Shown here: positions 6,321 through 13,566 of the stretch, one piece after another | Layout of the letters: every line of letters begins with the position of its first letter | Numbering within the stretch: the first letter of the stretch is position 1 | DNA from: Acidobacteriota bacterium | GTDB taxonomy: Bacteria; Acidobacteriota; Thermoanaerobaculia; Gp7-AA8 | Direction: 5' to 3' | NCBI GenBank assembly: GCA_021781455.1 | Contig: JAJXWV010000088.1 | Span: forward strand, 1-47,072 | Length of the DNA: 47,072 nucleotides | The notes under the pieces: model-generated | Told to the model about the DNA's origin: nothing | The model's input: only the letters and a program-made list of their open reading frames with translations | Database searches by the model: none | Program-made: the position numbers and the translations under genes

Positions 6321-6426
6321 GCCTAGCTAGCGCCTGCAGCGGACCCGGCCCGCGTGGCAGTGGCAGGGCAGTTTGGCTACCATTTTGCGTCGCGGGCCGT
6401 GCCGCTGAGGCGCGGGTCCGTTAGCC
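6321..6426 (+). repeat. attC recombination site 9 (last complete one)
   Basis: 106 bp. R'' reads GCCTAGC (6321-6327), one base off RYYYAAC, and R' is GTTAGCC (6420-6426). The outer stem CAGCGG/CCGCTG pairs, with one mismatch in the inner arms. R'' matches the reverse complement of the GTTAGGC that opens cassette 9 except at the mutated base. Confidence 0.9.
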
Positions 6427-6474
6427 CGCCGCGACCGGAACAACGCACCCGGCGTCCCGTGTTACGCTTCAAGC

Positions 6475-6684
6475 ATGAAGGCCTACACCGCAGTCGTCGA
6501 GCGCTCTCCCGAAACCGGGCTCTACGTCGGGTTTGTCCCCGGCTTTCCGGGAGCACACAGCCAAGGCCAATCGCTCGATGAACTGAACGCAAACCTTCGA
6601 GAAGTCATCGAGATGCTCCTTGAAGATGGGGAGCCGGCCGTGCAGTCGGAGTTCGTCGGTACCCAACTCGTCCGAGTGGGCTGA
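6475..6684 (+). CDS. hicB: Cassette 10: HicB-type antitoxin
   Basis: 69 residues with the HicB partial RNase-H fold pattern: 'YTAVVERSPETGLYVGFVPGFPGAHSQG' read as strand-strand, then 'SLDELNANLREVIEMLLEDG'. There is no added DNA-binding domain, so it is the short form. In known systems HicB binds and blocks the mRNA-cleaving HicA and often represses its own operon. The order here is hicB then hicA with 3 bases between them. Toxin-antitoxin pairs are common in large cassette arrays, where they are thought to stabilise the array. Confidence 0.85.
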   Translation: MKAYTAVVERSPETGLYVGFVPGFPGAHSQGQSLDELNANLREVIEMLLEDGEPAVQSEFVGTQLVRVG

Positions 6685-6687
6685 GAA

Positions 6688-6888
6688 GTGCCGAAACTGC
6701 CGGTTCTCAAGCCTCGTGAGGTGGTTGCCATCCTTGGCAAACTCGGGTTTGTGGAGGTCCGGCAGCGTGGATCGCACAAACAGTTCCGGCATTCCGACGA
6801 GCGGGTGACAACGGTACCGTTCCATCCCGGCAGGGATAGTTCGAGGTTCCGCTGCCGAGAGGCTTACCGGTCAGCGGCGCAGTTCTGA
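6688..6888 (+). CDS. hicA: Cassette 10: HicA-type toxin, altered C-terminus
   Basis: 66 residues from a GTG start. The first two thirds are textbook HicA: 'KPREVVAILGKLGFVEVRQRG', then 'SHKQFRH' with the catalytic His, then 'TTVPFHPGRD'. The family normally continues with a helix such as '..GTLR.ILR.AGL..EEF'. Here the chain instead reads 'SSRFRCREAYRSAAQF' and stops, so the last helix is rewritten or shortened, perhaps by small deletions. The catalytic core is present, but folding and toxicity are uncertain. Confidence 0.78.
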   Translation: MPKLPVLKPREVVAILGKLGFVEVRQRGSHKQFRHSDERVTTVPFHPGRDSSRFRCREAYRSAAQF

Positions 6889-6896
6889 GCGATCAG

Positions 6897-7067
6897 ATGA
6901 AGAGTCTCGACTGGAGCGCCCGAAAGGCGGAACGCATGGCCACGCTGCCACGCGAAGTGCTTCAGGCCATCCTTCAGCGGTGCATGCTTCTTCTACCCGT
7001 GTGCGCTACCATTTCGCGTCGCGGGCCGCGTGGTCAGCGGTCAACGGCGGCGCTCCGGGCGTCGTGA
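6897..7067 (+). pseudogene. Short gene remnant running into an attC fragment
   Basis: A 56-codon frame starts ATG at 6897. Residues 1-31 (MKSLDWSARKAERMATLP then REVLQAILQRC) look like a genuine small-protein N-terminus. From about residue 34 onward the frame is simply translated attC sequence, so the natural 3' end of the gene and the left half of its attC have been lost together. No family is assigned. Confidence 0.35.
6999..7028 (+). repeat. Fragment of an attC site (central part only)
   Basis: About 25-30 bases match the middle and inner right arm of the complete sites (GCTACCATTTCGCG then TCGCGGGCC). The R'' side is missing. The right side has decayed to 'TGGTCAGCGGTCAACGG' with no R' box. 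It marks the former end of an eroded cassette. Confidence 0.75.
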
Positions 7068-7081
7068 GCTGTGAGCTGCGT

Positions 7082-7507
7082 ATGAACACGAGTCCGAATC
7101 CCTCGCGGAAAGCAAAGTCACCCTCGCAGGAGATTGACGCCATGATCAGGAAGTCAGGTGACTGGCGAGGCAAGACACTGTCGCGGCTTCGCGCTGTGAT
7201 CCGGCAAGCCGACCCTGGTGTGGTCGAGGACGTGAAATGGAAGAAGCCGTCGAGACCGGAGGGAGTCCCGGTCTGGTCGCATGACGGGATCATCTGCGTC
7301 GCCGATGCGCTCAAGAACGCCGTGAGACTGACCTTCCCCAAAGGTGCGCGGATGAAGGATCCGAAGAGGCTTTTCAATACGCGCCTCGAGAGCAATACGG
7401 TGCGGGCGATCGATTTCAGCGAAGGCGCCACGGTCGACGAGGCTGCTCTTTCCGCGCTCATTCGCGAAGCCGTGAGAGTCAACACGTCGAGAGCCCGGGA
7501 GTCGTAA
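7082..7507 (+). CDS. DUF1801-domain protein
   Basis: 141 residues. The start at 7082 excludes the attC-derived sequence upstream. Family features include 'SGDWRGKTLSRLRAVIRQAD', 'VVEDVKWKKPS', 'PVWSHDGIICVADALKN', 'VRLTFPKGARM' and 'VRAIDFSEGATVDE'. DUF1801 proteins are small, soluble, and structurally similar to YdhG/frataxin-like folds; their biochemical role is unsettled. This is the only full-length gene in the eroded end of the array. No attC follows it directly. Confidence 0.82.
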   Translation: MNTSPNPSRKAKSPSQEIDAMIRKSGDWRGKTLSRLRAVIRQADPGVVEDVKWKKPSRPEGVPVWSHDGIICVADALKNAVRLTFPKGARMKDPKRLFNTRLESNTVRAIDFSEGATVDEAALSALIREAVRVNTSRARES

Positions 7508-7542
7508 GGGCGAAACTCCAACCCCAGAACACGGAGACTCAA

Positions 7543-7737
7543 GTGAGAAAGCTGCTCGAACATGGGCTTGGGGATGAAGTGCTGCTGGTCGTCTATCCGG
7601 TCCTGTTGGGCACGGGGAAGCGCTTCCTTGCGGAGGGAGCCCCCGCACGTTCGTTCGAGCTTGTCAGCACGAAAGCGATGCCCTCCGGAGTCATTTTCAA
7701 TACTTACAAGGTCGCCGGACCTCTGAAGAGCGGATAG
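7543..7737 (+). pseudogene. RibD C-terminal / dihydrofolate-reductase-like gene, 3' third only
   Basis: 64 codons from a GTG. The sequence 'HGLGDEVLLVVYPVLLGTGK' followed by 'RFLAEG..', 'FELVSTKAMPSGVIFNTYK' matches the last third of RibD-C (YyaP/YqjY-type dihydrofolate-reductase-like) proteins, which are normally about 180-200 residues. The NADPH-binding N-terminal part is absent and the upstream frame belongs to nothing recognisable. It is a 5'-truncated relic. Confidence 0.72.
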
Positions 7738-7872
7738 TTCGAACGACGCGACATCGTCGGTCGGCTTGATCTTTCTCTCGGCTACGCGGGCTATGCACGA
7801 CGACGAGGGCGCTCACGCCTTCGGCTACGTAGAGTCCGCCGCTCCGCGTCCGATTCTCGGGCATCACGCGCC

Positions 7873-7890
7873 GCCTGACTAATGCCTGCT
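7873..7890 (+). repeat. Decayed attC left end (R''-like)
   Basis: GCCTGACTAATGCCTGC resembles the GCCTAACTAGCGCCTGC that opens the complete sites, with two or three changes. No right arm or R' box follows. It suggests that the RibD-C relic once ended a cassette here. The 140 bases before it (7738-7872) show no gene. Confidence 0.5.
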
Positions 7891-8061
7891 TGGGCGAAAA
7901 ACATCATCGGCAATCCGAGCACGGTCACGCAGACGATTCTTTTCGATGGCGAGGTGGCGGGCTACATCGGGAGCTGGCTGCAGGACGGTGGCCGCCTCGT
8001 CGGCTACTGGCTCGGCAAGGAGCACTGGGGCAAGGGTGTCGCAACACTGGCGGGCGAATAG
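7882..8061 (+). pseudogene. GNAT acetyltransferase fragment
   Basis: A 59-codon frame from the ATG at 7882, overlapping the decayed attC end. It reads 'STVTQTILFDGEVAGYIGSW', 'LVGYWLGKEHWGKGVATLAG' and stops. The 'WGKGVAT' stretch is the acetyl-CoA-binding loop of GNAT proteins (R/Q-x-x-G-x-G/A). The first third of the fold and everything after the loop are missing, so it is truncated at both ends. It is the last cassette-like item before the stable chromosome begins at 8095. Confidence 0.75.
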
Positions 8062-8094
8062 GCGCTGATCGGCCGCTGATACACTCGCCGCGGG

Positions 8095-11000
8095 ATGAAC
8101 GGGCAGAGACCGCTCTATGACCGGATCGCCGCGGCATTTCTCTGGATCGCCGCCTTTTGCTACGCGACCGGCGTTTTCTTCTGCCTGACGATGTTCTTCG
8201 GCGTCTTCCCGCCGACGAAGCCGGTTGCGGTGGGTGTCGTCACCATCCAGCACTACGCGAAATCGAAGGACTACTTCGCGGCGGCGCTGTTCTTCGTCCT
8301 CGTGCCGTTGCTGACGCTGTGGCTGCAGCGTATCGGGCGGCGACTCATCGCCGGGGAACAGCGGCGACTCGCCTGGCGGCCTAACGAACGCCAGGATGCC
8401 GTGGCGCTGCTGTTCACGATTCCGTTTTTTCTCTCGCCGTTGTTTTACCTGACCACCGGGAAGGCGGGCTGGGTGCTGCTGCTGCCCGTCGCACTGGCCT
8501 ACGCCGGGGTCCGGCTGCTGCTGGTCTACGAGCGGAGCCTGTGGTTGCGGCGGGTTCTGAGCCGCGAGTTTCACCCTTACCACGCCCTTGTTTTCGCCGA
8601 AGCGTTGTCGTGGATCGTGTTCCGGTACCTGGTCACGGGCCGGCGGATCGCGCACATCCCGACGCTGTTTCTGGAGACCGTCTTCGTGGCGTTGTTTCTG
8701 GCGCTGCTGTGGGCGGCTGCGCTGCTGATCGCGCGTCTGACCGAGCTCGCGCTCGGCATCTCCAGCGAAGCGGTCTTCCGCCGCATCGCCACGGCGGCGA
8801 TCCCGCTGACGCTGCTTCCGCTGGTTCCCATGTTCGAGGTCCCGACGACGCACGCTGCGGCGGCGGTCGTGGTTGCCTTCCTGCTGACGGCCCTCATCGT
8901 GATCCGGCAGCGCGAGCCGTTGTCCGGACGGATGGCGTGGGCGCTGACCGCCTATCTCTTCATGCCGCTGCTGGTGTTCTACGTCAGCTACGCGTCGACG
9001 GCGCAGCTGTCGCAGTGGGTGGACCTGTTCCATCGCGGTGAGTCGATCGGACCGGCTTCCGATTACCTTCGCGGGAAGGCGCCGTACCGGCAGATCTTCG
9101 CTCTTCACGGCATGCTGCAGGACGGGCTGCTCGATGCCTGGCTGATGAAGCTTTTCGGCCGATCGCTCTCGGTGGCGATCGCCCGGGATGCCATCGTCGG
9201 CGGCTTTCTCGGCGTCTCTCTGTGGTATCTCGGCGTGGTGGTGTTCGACTCCATTCCCATCGCTCTTTTCGTCGTGGCGATGGGCTCCTGGACGACGGCC
9301 GAGAACGACCGGACGTTCTTCCAGGTGGCCGCCGTGGCGTTGTTCTGGAATGCGCTGCGCAGGCGAAACGCACCCTCCGCAGCGGCCAGCGGGATCCTCG
9401 CCGGCGTAGCGCTGTTCTTCAGCTACGAGATCGGCTTGTACACGATCGCCGGCGCCGTCGCCAGCGCCATCCTCCTGGCACTGGTCGGGAGGTTCATCGA
9501 GTGGAAGGGATTCGCACCGCTGCGCACGGCGGCCTGGTTCATCGCCGGGCTGGTCATCGCTGCGGTTCCTTTCGTGGCCTACCTCGTCTCCCGCAACGCG
9601 TTAGGCGGCTTCGTCTACACCTCGTTCGTCGCCATCCCACGGATCATCGACGCGGTGTGGTCGCTTCCCTTTCCCGATCTCGTCTCCGGTTTTCGCAGCG
9701 ACCTCAACCTGCACACGCTCTCGGACTTCATCCTCTGGGAGAAGTTCCATCTGATCCTCAGTCCGCTCACGATCGCCGTGGCCGCGGTCTACTACCTTCA
9801 GCGCGTGCTGCGGCGACGCGTGGATGCGCTCGACCACGCTCTCATCGTGCTGACGGTGTTCGCCACGATCACGCAGCGCACTGCTTTCGGCCGTGCGGAG
9901 TTCCGGCATCAGTATTTCGCGGCTTTTCTGATCGGGCCGATGCTGGTGCTGCTGGCGATCTTCGCCATCCGCACGCTCCGGAGGGCGTGGGCCGACGACG
10001 GGCAGGGTACGCACGCGTTCATCGTCGCCGTCGTCGTCGCGGTGATCCCCGTGGTGGGCGTCCTGTTCTGGATCCCCGACCTGATCAACGCCCGCATCGA
10101 CGATCTCATCAATTATCAGCGGCGCATCATCCACGTTCTGCCCGACGCGCATGCGGATGAGGGATGGCAGCGGATCAACGCGGTGAGCGGCGAGATCGAC
10201 AGGCTCACCAGGCCGGACGATCCGATCTACGACTTCTCCAATCAGCCGGCGTTCTACTTCTTCGCCAACCGCCCCAATCCGACGCGCTTCTACCAGGTGC
10301 CCATCGCCTCGCCGCCGGAATACCAGGCCGAGATCATCCGCGACCTGGAGCGCCGGAAGCCGAAGGTCGTGATTCGCACCGCCCCCGAGGGGTTCGACGA
10401 GTTCGACGGCATTCCGAATGCGATTCGGGCCCAGGCCGTCGCCGCGTACCTCGATGACTGCTATCGCTTCTACAGATCCGAGCGCGGCGTCGAGTTGTGG
10501 ACGCGCCTCCCGAACGCTCGCCCCGCGCCGCTGGCGACGTATCTGAAGAAGTTCCACATTCCCGCGCAGAAGGACATGGTCACGGCCGAGCGGCAGCGGA
10601 TGGTCTTTCCGCTGGTCGGCAGCGTGGCCGGCGCGAACGGCTCGTTCTGGGTTTCCGACCTGATCCTGCATAACGCGCTGCGCGAGCCGGTCTCGGTGTC
10701 GTTGCGCTACATTTCCGGCGACGTGCGGCTCGACCGCCATCTGGAGATCGCGCCACGGCAGACGGTCACATGGCCCGACGTCGTCCGGAGCTTCTTCCGT
10801 CTTCCCGGCGGGATGGGCGCCCTGTGGATCGAATACCGGGCAGGGCGCGCACCGATCGCCGCGGTCAGGACGGCCGACGTCGCACACGGTGGCCGCGCCT
10901 CGCTGGAGACACCGCTGTCGAGCGCCGACGCCGCCACCGCCGGTGGCGACCGCGCAGAGCTGACCATCGTCGGCATTCCGTCGGTGAGCGCGCCCGGAGG

Positions 11001-11295
11001 GCACCTCAACATCGGCGTCGTGAATTCAGGGATGATCCCGGCCACCTTCCGCATCACGGCGTGCAGCCGCGATGGTGCGGTCATCGGCAGGCCCGTTGAA
11101 TCGGGTGTGGCCGAAGGCGAAACGTGGTTTGTCCCTGATGCGGCGAGGGAGCTCGGCGTGCCGATCGACGAGACCACGACGATCCGCCTGACCGCGATCG
11201 CCGGCAGCGGCGTGGCCTTCGCCAGCGTCGTCGACCCGAGCGGCGATACTCAGTTCATCGCCGCGATTCCGGCCCAGCAGGCCCCGTCACTCTGA
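8095..11295 (+). CDS. Large GT-C-like membrane protein with C-terminal beta domain
   Basis: 1066 residues. The first about 680 residues hold some 15-18 hydrophobic helices separated by short loops. One loop, 'FHRGESIGPASDYLRGKAPY' then 'RQIFALHGMLQDG', resembles the first extracytoplasmic loop of GT-C glycosyltransferases that use polyprenyl-linked sugars. A soluble stretch (about 690-810) follows, then a C-terminal beta-rich domain (about 830-1060) beginning 'VFPLVGSVAGANGSFWVSDL', probably a periplasmic sandwich. Specificity is unknown. The last residues (PSL) and the TGA stop lie inside the palindromic repeat at 11285. No strong ribosome site precedes the ATG. Confidence 0.65.
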   Translation: MNGQRPLYDRIAAAFLWIAAFCYATGVFFCLTMFFGVFPPTKPVAVGVVTIQHYAKSKDYFAAALFFVLVPLLTLWLQRIGRRLIAGEQRRLAWRPNERQDAVALLFTIPFFLSPLFYLTTGKAGWVLLLPVALAYAGVRLLLVYERSLWLRRVLSREFHPYHALVFAEALSWIVFRYLVTGRRIAHIPTLFLETVFVALFLALLWAAALLIARLTELALGISSEAVFRRIATAAIPLTLLPLVPMFEVPTTHAAAAVVVAFLLTALIVIRQREPLSGRMAWALTAYLFMPLLVFYVSYASTAQLSQWVDLFHRGESIGPASDYLRGKAPYRQIFALHGMLQDGLLDAWLMKLFGRSLSVAIARDAIVGGFLGVSLWYLGVVVFDSIPIALFVVAMGSWTTAENDRTFFQVAAVALFWNALRRRNAPSAAASGILAGVALFFSYEIGLYTIAGAVASAILLALVGRFIEWKGFAPLRTAAWFIAGLVIAAVPFVAYLVSRNALGGFVYTSFVAIPRIIDAVWSLPFPDLVSGFRSDLNLHTLSDFILWEKFHLILSPLTIAVAAVYYLQRVLRRRVDALDHALIVLTVFATITQRTAFGRAEFRHQYFAAFLIGPMLVLLAIFAIRTLRRAWADDGQGTHAFIVAVVVAVIPVVGVLFWIPDLINARIDDLINYQRRIIHVLPDAHADEGWQRINAVSGEIDRLTRPDDPIYDFSNQPAFYFFANRPNPTRFYQVPIASPPEYQAEIIRDLERRKPKVVIRTAPEGFDEFDGIPNAIRAQAVAAYLDDCYRFYRSERGVELWTRLPNARPAPLATYLKKFHIPAQKDMVTAERQRMVFPLVGSVAGANGSFWVSDLILHNALREPVSVSLRYISGDVRLDRHLEIAPRQTVTWPDVVRSFFRLPGGMGALWIEYRAGRAPIAAVRTADVAHGGRASLETPLSSADAATAGGDRAELTIVGIPSVSAPGGHLNIGVVNSGMIPATFRITACSRDGAVIGRPVESGVAEGETWFVPDAARELGVPIDETTTIRLTAIAGSGVAFASVVDPSGDTQFIAAIPAQQAPSL

Positions 11296-11432
11296 GCCGG
11301 CGGAGCCGCGTGGGCGGACGGCGGGGTGGCGCGGCGCGGCGCGGCGAAGAGTCTCAAACTGCTGATCGTCCCGGTAGGAGACTCTCCGCCGCGCTCCGCC
11401 GCCCAGGGCGGCTCCGCCGGCTCAGAGTGACG
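11285..11432. repeat. Palindromic intergenic element, copy 1 (short form)
   Basis: Left end CGTCACTCTGAGCCGGCGG, right end CCGCCGGCTCAGAGTGACGG; inner segments around GAAGAGTC and GGAGACTCTCCGCCGCGCTCC are also mirrored. The whole 148 bp can form one long hairpin between two convergent genes. The TGA of the left end is the stop codon of the gene at 8095. Confidence 0.85.
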
Positions 11433-11452
11433 GGTGCCGGCGTTATTGCGCC

Positions 11453-12310
11453 TTACGCGCCCCACTTCTTCAGCAGCGCGCGGGCATCCTCGGTCGCCGC
11501 GGCCTGCTCGACTTCGTAATCGGGCGGGTTCGGCGCGGCGATGACTTCCTTGAGGATCTGGATGGCCTGGGGCTTGTTGTCGCTGTCGTTGTCGACCAGG
11601 GCCTCGGCCAGGAAAGTCCGCGTGATCTTGTTCGACGGGTCGATCTTCAACGACTCGTTGAGCAGGCGTATGGCCTCCTTGCTCGAAGCCCAGCCGGTGA
11701 GGAACGGAACGCGCGGCGTCTGGTCGTACAGGCGGCCGAGGACGCGAGCCGGCGCGCCGCCCTCCAGCTTCGGGTCGACGAGCATGGCGATCGTTGCTTC
11801 GCGTTTGATGCGGTCAGCAGCACCTTGCCTGACTGCCGCGAGCTTGCCGTACACCAGGGCCCACTCGCCCCAGTTGATCGAGTCCCACAGAAACACTTCC
11901 CCGGCGCCGGGGATGGCGCGCGCCGCATCGGCGACCTGCTTTTCGCCGGCATCGGCCGGCGACTTGATGCCGCGGCTGGCGAGCTGCCTGTCGACGAGAG
12001 CCAGCGCTTCCTTGCCGGCCGCCTTGCCCTCGTTGTAGACCTGCTTCTTCTCGTCGGCAGTGGTGGCGACGTACATCCCCTTGAAGCGCAGGGCCCGGAG
12101 CAGCTTCCAGCGCGGCTCGATGTCGTTCGGATTCTGCGCGATGGCGCGCTGATAGGCGGCGATGGCTGCATCGACCTGCGCCGCTTTCGCATGTCCGGCC
12201 TGATGACCTTCGGCGCGAAGGGCCCAATGCTGATCGCCCTCAGCGACCTGGGCCATGGCGGCGACGGAGAACAGGCAAACCATTCCGAGGCACCCAATCG
12301 TCTTTCGCAT
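11453..12310 (-). CDS. Exported TPR-like repeat protein
   Basis: 285 residues with a signal peptide (residues 1-20, ending AAMAQ). The rest is helical with TPR-like pairs: 'DAAIAAYQRAIAQNPNDIEP' near the start and 'KEAIRLLNESLKIDPSNKIT', 'PQAIQILKEVIAAPNPPDYE' near the end. The layout recalls the periplasmic T component-like TPR proteins (TatT family), whose partners vary. It probably sits in the periplasm and holds other proteins. It points towards the GT-C-like gene and is separated from it by a palindromic repeat that could terminate transcription from both sides. Confidence 0.7.
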   Translation of the reverse strand: MRKTIGCLGMVCLFSVAAMAQVAEGDQHWALRAEGHQAGHAKAAQVDAAIAAYQRAIAQNPNDIEPRWKLLRALRFKGMYVATTADEKKQVYNEGKAAGKEALALVDRQLASRGIKSPADAGEKQVADAARAIPGAGEVFLWDSINWGEWALVYGKLAAVRQGAADRIKREATIAMLVDPKLEGGAPARVLGRLYDQTPRVPFLTGWASSKEAIRLLNESLKIDPSNKITRTFLAEALVDNDSDNKPQAIQILKEVIAAPNPPDYEVEQAAATEDARALLKKWGA

Positions 12311-12327
12311 GGGGTGGATTCTACGTC

Positions 12328-12468
12328 ATGGCACAGCGGTTGAACTCGACAGTAGGGTTGAACTCGACAGTAGGTTTGCGCCTGCTCGTCGGTGTCGTCG
12401 CCACGGTATTGGCGCTGCGCGCCTGTCGCGGCGAGCCGGTGCCGCGCGATTATCAGAAATGGCCGTGA
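12328..12468 (+). CDS. Possible 46-residue peptide with an exact 18-bp internal repeat
   Basis: The frame from the ATG at 12328 contains two tandem 18-bp units (LNSTVG twice), a hydrophobic helix 'LRLLVGVVATVLALRACR' and a short tail 'GEPVPRDYQKWP'. It looks like a small membrane-anchored peptide or the start of a lost longer protein. No ribosome site is obvious, and it faces fmt in the same direction with 138 bp between. It is weakly supported. Confidence 0.25.
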   Translation: MAQRLNSTVGLNSTVGLRLLVGVVATVLALRACRGEPVPRDYQKWP

Positions 12469-12606
12469 CCGATCGCATCTGGCGCTGCCGCTTCAACGAG
12501 AGTGCAGAGCGCAGGTCGTCGCGACCTCAATATGTTTGTCAGGATCTCCACCTGCCCTCTGCGCTCTGCCCTCCGCGCTCCGGAACTGTCGTAGCATTCG
12601 GCCGCT

Positions 12607-13566
12607 TTGCGGATCGTCTTTTTCGGCACGCCTGAGTTCGCGGTTCCGACGCTGAATGCGGTGGCGCGGTCGCATGAAATCGCGCTGGTGGTGGCACAAC
12701 CCGACAAGCCGGCCGGCCGCGGCATGCGCATGCAGACGCCCGCGGTCGCAGTCAGGGCGAACGAACTGCCGCTGCCGCTCGTGCAGCCGGCGAAGATCCG
12801 CACTCCTGAGCTCCTCGATTCCGTGGCCGCGCTGAAGCCCGACGTCGGCGTCGTCATCGCCTACGGAAAGATCCTTCCGGCCGCGCTCCTGGCGATTCCG
12901 CGGCATGGCTTCATCAACGTGCACGCGTCCGTCCTGCCGAAGTATCGCGGGGCCGCACCGATCCAGCGGGCCATCGAGGCGGGGGAAACCACGACCGGCG
13001 TGACGATCATGCGGGTCGACGAGGAGCTCGACCACGGGCCAATGCTCTCGGTCGAGACGCTCGAGATCGCGCCCGACGAGCGCACGCCATCGCTCGCCCG
13101 CCGCCTGTCGGAGCTCGGGGCGCGCGCAATTCTTCCGGTGCTCGCCGCGATCGACGAAGGGAGCGCGAAGGAGACGCCGCAGGATCATTCGCAGGCCACG
13201 GTGGCACCGAAGATCGCCAGGCACGAGGGCGCGATCCGCTGGACCGATTCCGCGGCGTCGATCTACAACCGCTTCCGTGCCTTCGACCCGTGGCCGGGCA
13301 TTTTCTTCGAATGGCGAGGCGAAGCGGTGAAGCTGACGGATCTCGTGTGGGGCAGACTTTCCAGCCTGCCCCCGAGCGCCGGCTCGAAAGCCGGCGCCAC
13401 ACCGGAGCCCGGAACGATCGAATCGCTCGATGCGCACGGCGTGGTGATCGCGACTGTGGACGATGCGCTCCGGATCGTGGAGATGCAGCGTCCCGGCAAG
13501 CCTCGCGCCGCCGCGGCCGACGTGGCCCGAGGCCTGGGCTGGCGCGCCGGAGAGCGTCTGGAGTGA
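12607..13566 (+). CDS. fmt: Methionyl-tRNA formyltransferase
   Basis: 319 residues from a TTG start; the first residues 'RIVFFGTPEFAVPTL' are the usual Fmt N-terminus, so no upstream start is needed. The formyl-tetrahydrofolate site motif 'GFINVHASVLPKYRGAAPIQ' is present, and the C-terminal OB-like domain is complete ('GIFFEWRGEAVKLTDL'). It adds a formyl group to initiator Met-tRNA in the cytoplasm. The def gene that often precedes fmt is not here. The stop overlaps the start of the next gene (GTGA), indicating translational coupling with rsmB. Confidence 0.95.
   Translation: MRIVFFGTPEFAVPTLNAVARSHEIALVVAQPDKPAGRGMRMQTPAVAVRANELPLPLVQPAKIRTPELLDSVAALKPDVGVVIAYGKILPAALLAIPRHGFINVHASVLPKYRGAAPIQRAIEAGETTTGVTIMRVDEELDHGPMLSVETLEIAPDERTPSLARRLSELGARAILPVLAAIDEGSAKETPQDHSQATVAPKIARHEGAIRWTDSAASIYNRFRAFDPWPGIFFEWRGEAVKLTDLVWGRLSSLPPSAGSKAGATPEPGTIESLDAHGVVIATVDDALRIVEMQRPGKPRAAAADVARGLGWRAGERLE

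Larger units (their letters stand above)
1..7890 (+). mobile_element. Integron gene-cassette array (no integrase in window), distal end decayed
   Basis: Nine attC recombination sites lie at 420, 997, 1443, 2913, 4533, 5011, 5419, 5746 and 6321. They have paired R''/R' boxes (RYYYAAC ... GTTRRRY) and one shared inverted-repeat body. Between them sit short plus-strand genes, mostly one per cassette. The attC orientation puts attI and the integrase to the left of base 1. After site 9 the pattern breaks down into attC fragments (about 6999-7028 and 7873-7890) and truncated genes, as expected for the oldest cassettes farthest from attI. No intI gene or attI site is visible. From this window alone it is an integrase-less cluster, or more likely the body of a large chromosomal integron that continues leftwards. 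Confidence 0.9.

Noticed and set aside
420-6426. CRISPR array
   Set aside because: The repeats are 106 bp, the gaps are 220-1400 bp and hold genes, and no cas gene is present.
7879-9108. 409-residue minus-strand open frame opposite the GT-C-like gene
   Set aside because: Very Arg/Gln-rich with no known domain, and fully inside a well-formed membrane-protein gene on the other strand. High GC at third positions keeps antisense frames open.
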